Source: a virus
Virus record (IMG/VR): IMGVR_UViG_3300030406_005472
Span: 1 to 29,586 of that record
Strand: one strand, 5' to 3'
DNA: 29,586 nucleotides
Each line of letters begins with the position of its first letter. Position 1 is the first letter of the stretch. Below the pieces are notes generated by a model. The model was given only the letters and a program-made list of their open reading frames with translations, was not told the DNA's origin and did no database searches. Below, piece by piece: positions 28,829 to 29,586 of this stretch. The translations under genes were made by a program, and so were the position numbers.

Positions 28829-28854
28829 GTGCCCGATTGGACAGCTTCGGCTGT
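28829..28854 (+). terminator. Hairpins between exonuclease and fibre cassette
   Basis: Within the 137-base gap after the exonuclease, GACAGC-TTCG-GCTGTT (around 28840-28855) forms a stem with a UUCG tetraloop, preceded by an ATCGGG/CCCGAT pair. No T-tract follows, so it may be a weak terminator or a stabilising stem. A further weak GGCG/CGCC stem lies at about 28889-28905. Confidence 0.35.
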
Positions 28855-28897
28855 TCTCCTGTTGTAGGGCCCTGATATGGTCCTTGAGGGCGGCTTA

Positions 28898-28926
28898 TTG
28901 TCGCCTTCTAAACTTTTGGATATATT
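28898..28926 (+). promoter_or_regulatory. Sigma70-like promoter of the fibre cassette
   Basis: TTGTCG (28898-28903), 17 bases, TATATT (28921-28926), then CACACCATTGCAACAGGAGC before the start at 28958. It shares the CACC...CAACAGGAG leader. This gives the three fibre genes their own promoter, separate from the late minus-strand genes. Confidence 0.65.
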
Positions 28927-28957
28927 ACCGTCACACCATTGCAACAGGAGCTATAGT

Positions 28958-29368
28958 ATGCGCATGGATCACGGTAAATCAACAACAACAATAACCGGAA
29001 TCGGAACGAGTTATGACCCTGCTAAAGGCTTAGAGGTGGATCTTAACTTTGTACCTCGGACAGCTGTTTTTTTGGCCAAAGTGTCTCTAGTTCAAGTTTT
29101 TCTCAGCAATCTCAGCGGATCTAGTACGCCGACCAAACTCACAATATCAATCAGCGAAGATCAGCAGGGTGATCAGTTCTTTTTAACTGATACTCAAAGC
29201 ACGATCCAAGCCGGGTTAACGACCTCAACAGATGGAACAGCCCTTTACATGCTTGATGTGATTGTTACAATGAGCAACGATTTGACAGATAAGTGCTATG
29301 TTTTCTTTAAAGTTGATCAGGGATCTTGTGATATCCAAAAAGTGACCATCACTTGGGAGGCGCCATGA
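28958..29368 (+). CDS. Tail-associated structural protein, fibre cassette first gene
   Basis: A 136-residue protein ('MRMDHGKSTTTITGIGTSYDPAKGLEVDLNFVPRTAVFLAKVSLVQVFLSNLSG', then 'TKLTISISEDQQGDQFFLTDTQSTIQAGLTTSTDGTALYMLDVIVTM') with beta-sandwich character; no family recognised. It starts the plus-strand fibre cassette and overlaps the next gene by 4 bases (ATGA). I chose ATG 28958 behind CAACAGGAG; an upstream in-frame start would run through the promoter. It is likely a virion component near the fibres, e.g. a fibre hub or base. This is inferred from the cassette. Confidence 0.62.
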   Translation: MRMDHGKSTTTITGIGTSYDPAKGLEVDLNFVPRTAVFLAKVSLVQVFLSNLSGSSTPTKLTISISEDQQGDQFFLTDTQSTIQAGLTTSTDGTALYMLDVIVTMSNDLTDKCYVFFKVDQGSCDIQKVTITWEAP

Positions 29369-29586
29369 GCATTGCGCGCGCTTTTAATAATGAGGGTGGC
29401 ACAGGCGGCGGTGGGGGCGGTGGTAGCACATCAACACAAAAAACACAGGATTTTAGTAGCGAATTAAACGGCTCAAAGACTACATTTGTAATTTCAGAAA
29501 GTTTTAGCTCAAACTCCATTAGAGTTTATTATAATGGTGTCAGACAGAGCGGATCATCTGTATCAGAAACGGCGAGCGGCTTCACA
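29365..29586 (+). CDS. Small glycine-rich tail/fibre-associated protein, cut by the right edge
   Basis: The first 74 residues are visible: 'MSIARAFNNEGGTGGGGGGG' as a flexible linker, then a beta-rich domain ('TKTTFVIS'-like strands, 'IRVYYNGVRQSGSS', ending '...SGFT'). ATG 29365 overlaps the previous stop and is behind GGGAGG. The frame is open at the window end. Overlapping TCACA with the window start continues it for 20 residues to a stop at 66-68, giving 94 residues. The whole domain resembles the C-terminus of the 544-residue fibre. It is probably a fibre tip or adaptor. Confidence 0.68.
   Translation, partial: MSIARAFNNEGGTGGGGGGGSTSTQKTQDFSSELNGSKTTFVISESFSSNSIRVYYNGVRQSGSSVSETASGFT

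Noticed and set aside
28855-28866. Antisense copy of the ACAACAGGAG box after the exonuclease
   Set aside because: No start codon follows at a usable distance on the minus strand; probably a relic or chance.
1-29586. tRNA genes, integrase, attachment sites or insertion sequences
   Set aside because: No cloverleaf-like segment, recombinase motif or flanking inverted repeats could be recognised by eye.

Overview
This window reads as one essentially complete tailed-phage (siphovirus-type) genome of about 29.6 kb, not a bacterial chromosome fragment. It carries a full HK97-style head set (small and large terminase, portal, prohead protease, HK97-fold capsid), a long-tail set (connector, gp10-like protein, tube, assembly chaperones with a frameshift, tape measure, baseplate proteins) and a lysis cassette. 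The two ends fit together. The last five bases (TCACA) equal the first five, and overlapping them lets the reading frame cut at the right edge run straight into the frame open at the left edge. I infer a circular map of about 29,581 bp. No integrase, lytic repressor, DNA polymerase, primase or replicative helicase is visible, so the phage probably replicates with the host replisome. The host cannot be named. Moderate GC, sigma70-like promoters and ordinary Shine-Dalgarno sites fit a Gram-negative-type bacterium, and the fibre style resembles those of aquatic phages. GATC is strikingly over-represented.

Layout. Two transcription units diverge near 28.2 kb and converge on a bidirectional terminator near 1.78 kb. 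The plus unit holds a DEDDh exonuclease, then a tail-fibre cassette that crosses the contig ends (28958 to 1711). The minus unit runs from 28178 down to 1795. First comes a lambda O-like initiator gene containing iterons beside an AT-rich tract (putative origin), then a zinc-binding probable helicase loader, an HNH nuclease, a string of small coupled genes, a Rad52-like annealing protein and a Cro-like regulator. Next are a ParB-methyltransferase fusion, terminases, a 1090-residue portal/MuF fusion, protease, capsid, connectors, tail genes, and finally lysis genes.

Two short plus-strand islands interrupt the minus late operon (9.6-9.95 kb and 15.8-16.5 kb). Each has its own promoter and ends in a hairpin, like morons. 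Many small accessory and early genes, but few structural genes, share a leader with the core CAACAACAGGAG. In several cases this sits just downstream of a sigma70-like promoter, so a promoter-leader-start cassette seems to have spread through the genome.

The most interesting signals are the iteron origin inside the initiator gene, the repeated promoter/leader module, the GATC excess beside a phage methyltransferase, the triple-domain portal fusion, the unusual (+1 or -2) frameshift hairpin in the tail chaperones, and the contig closure.
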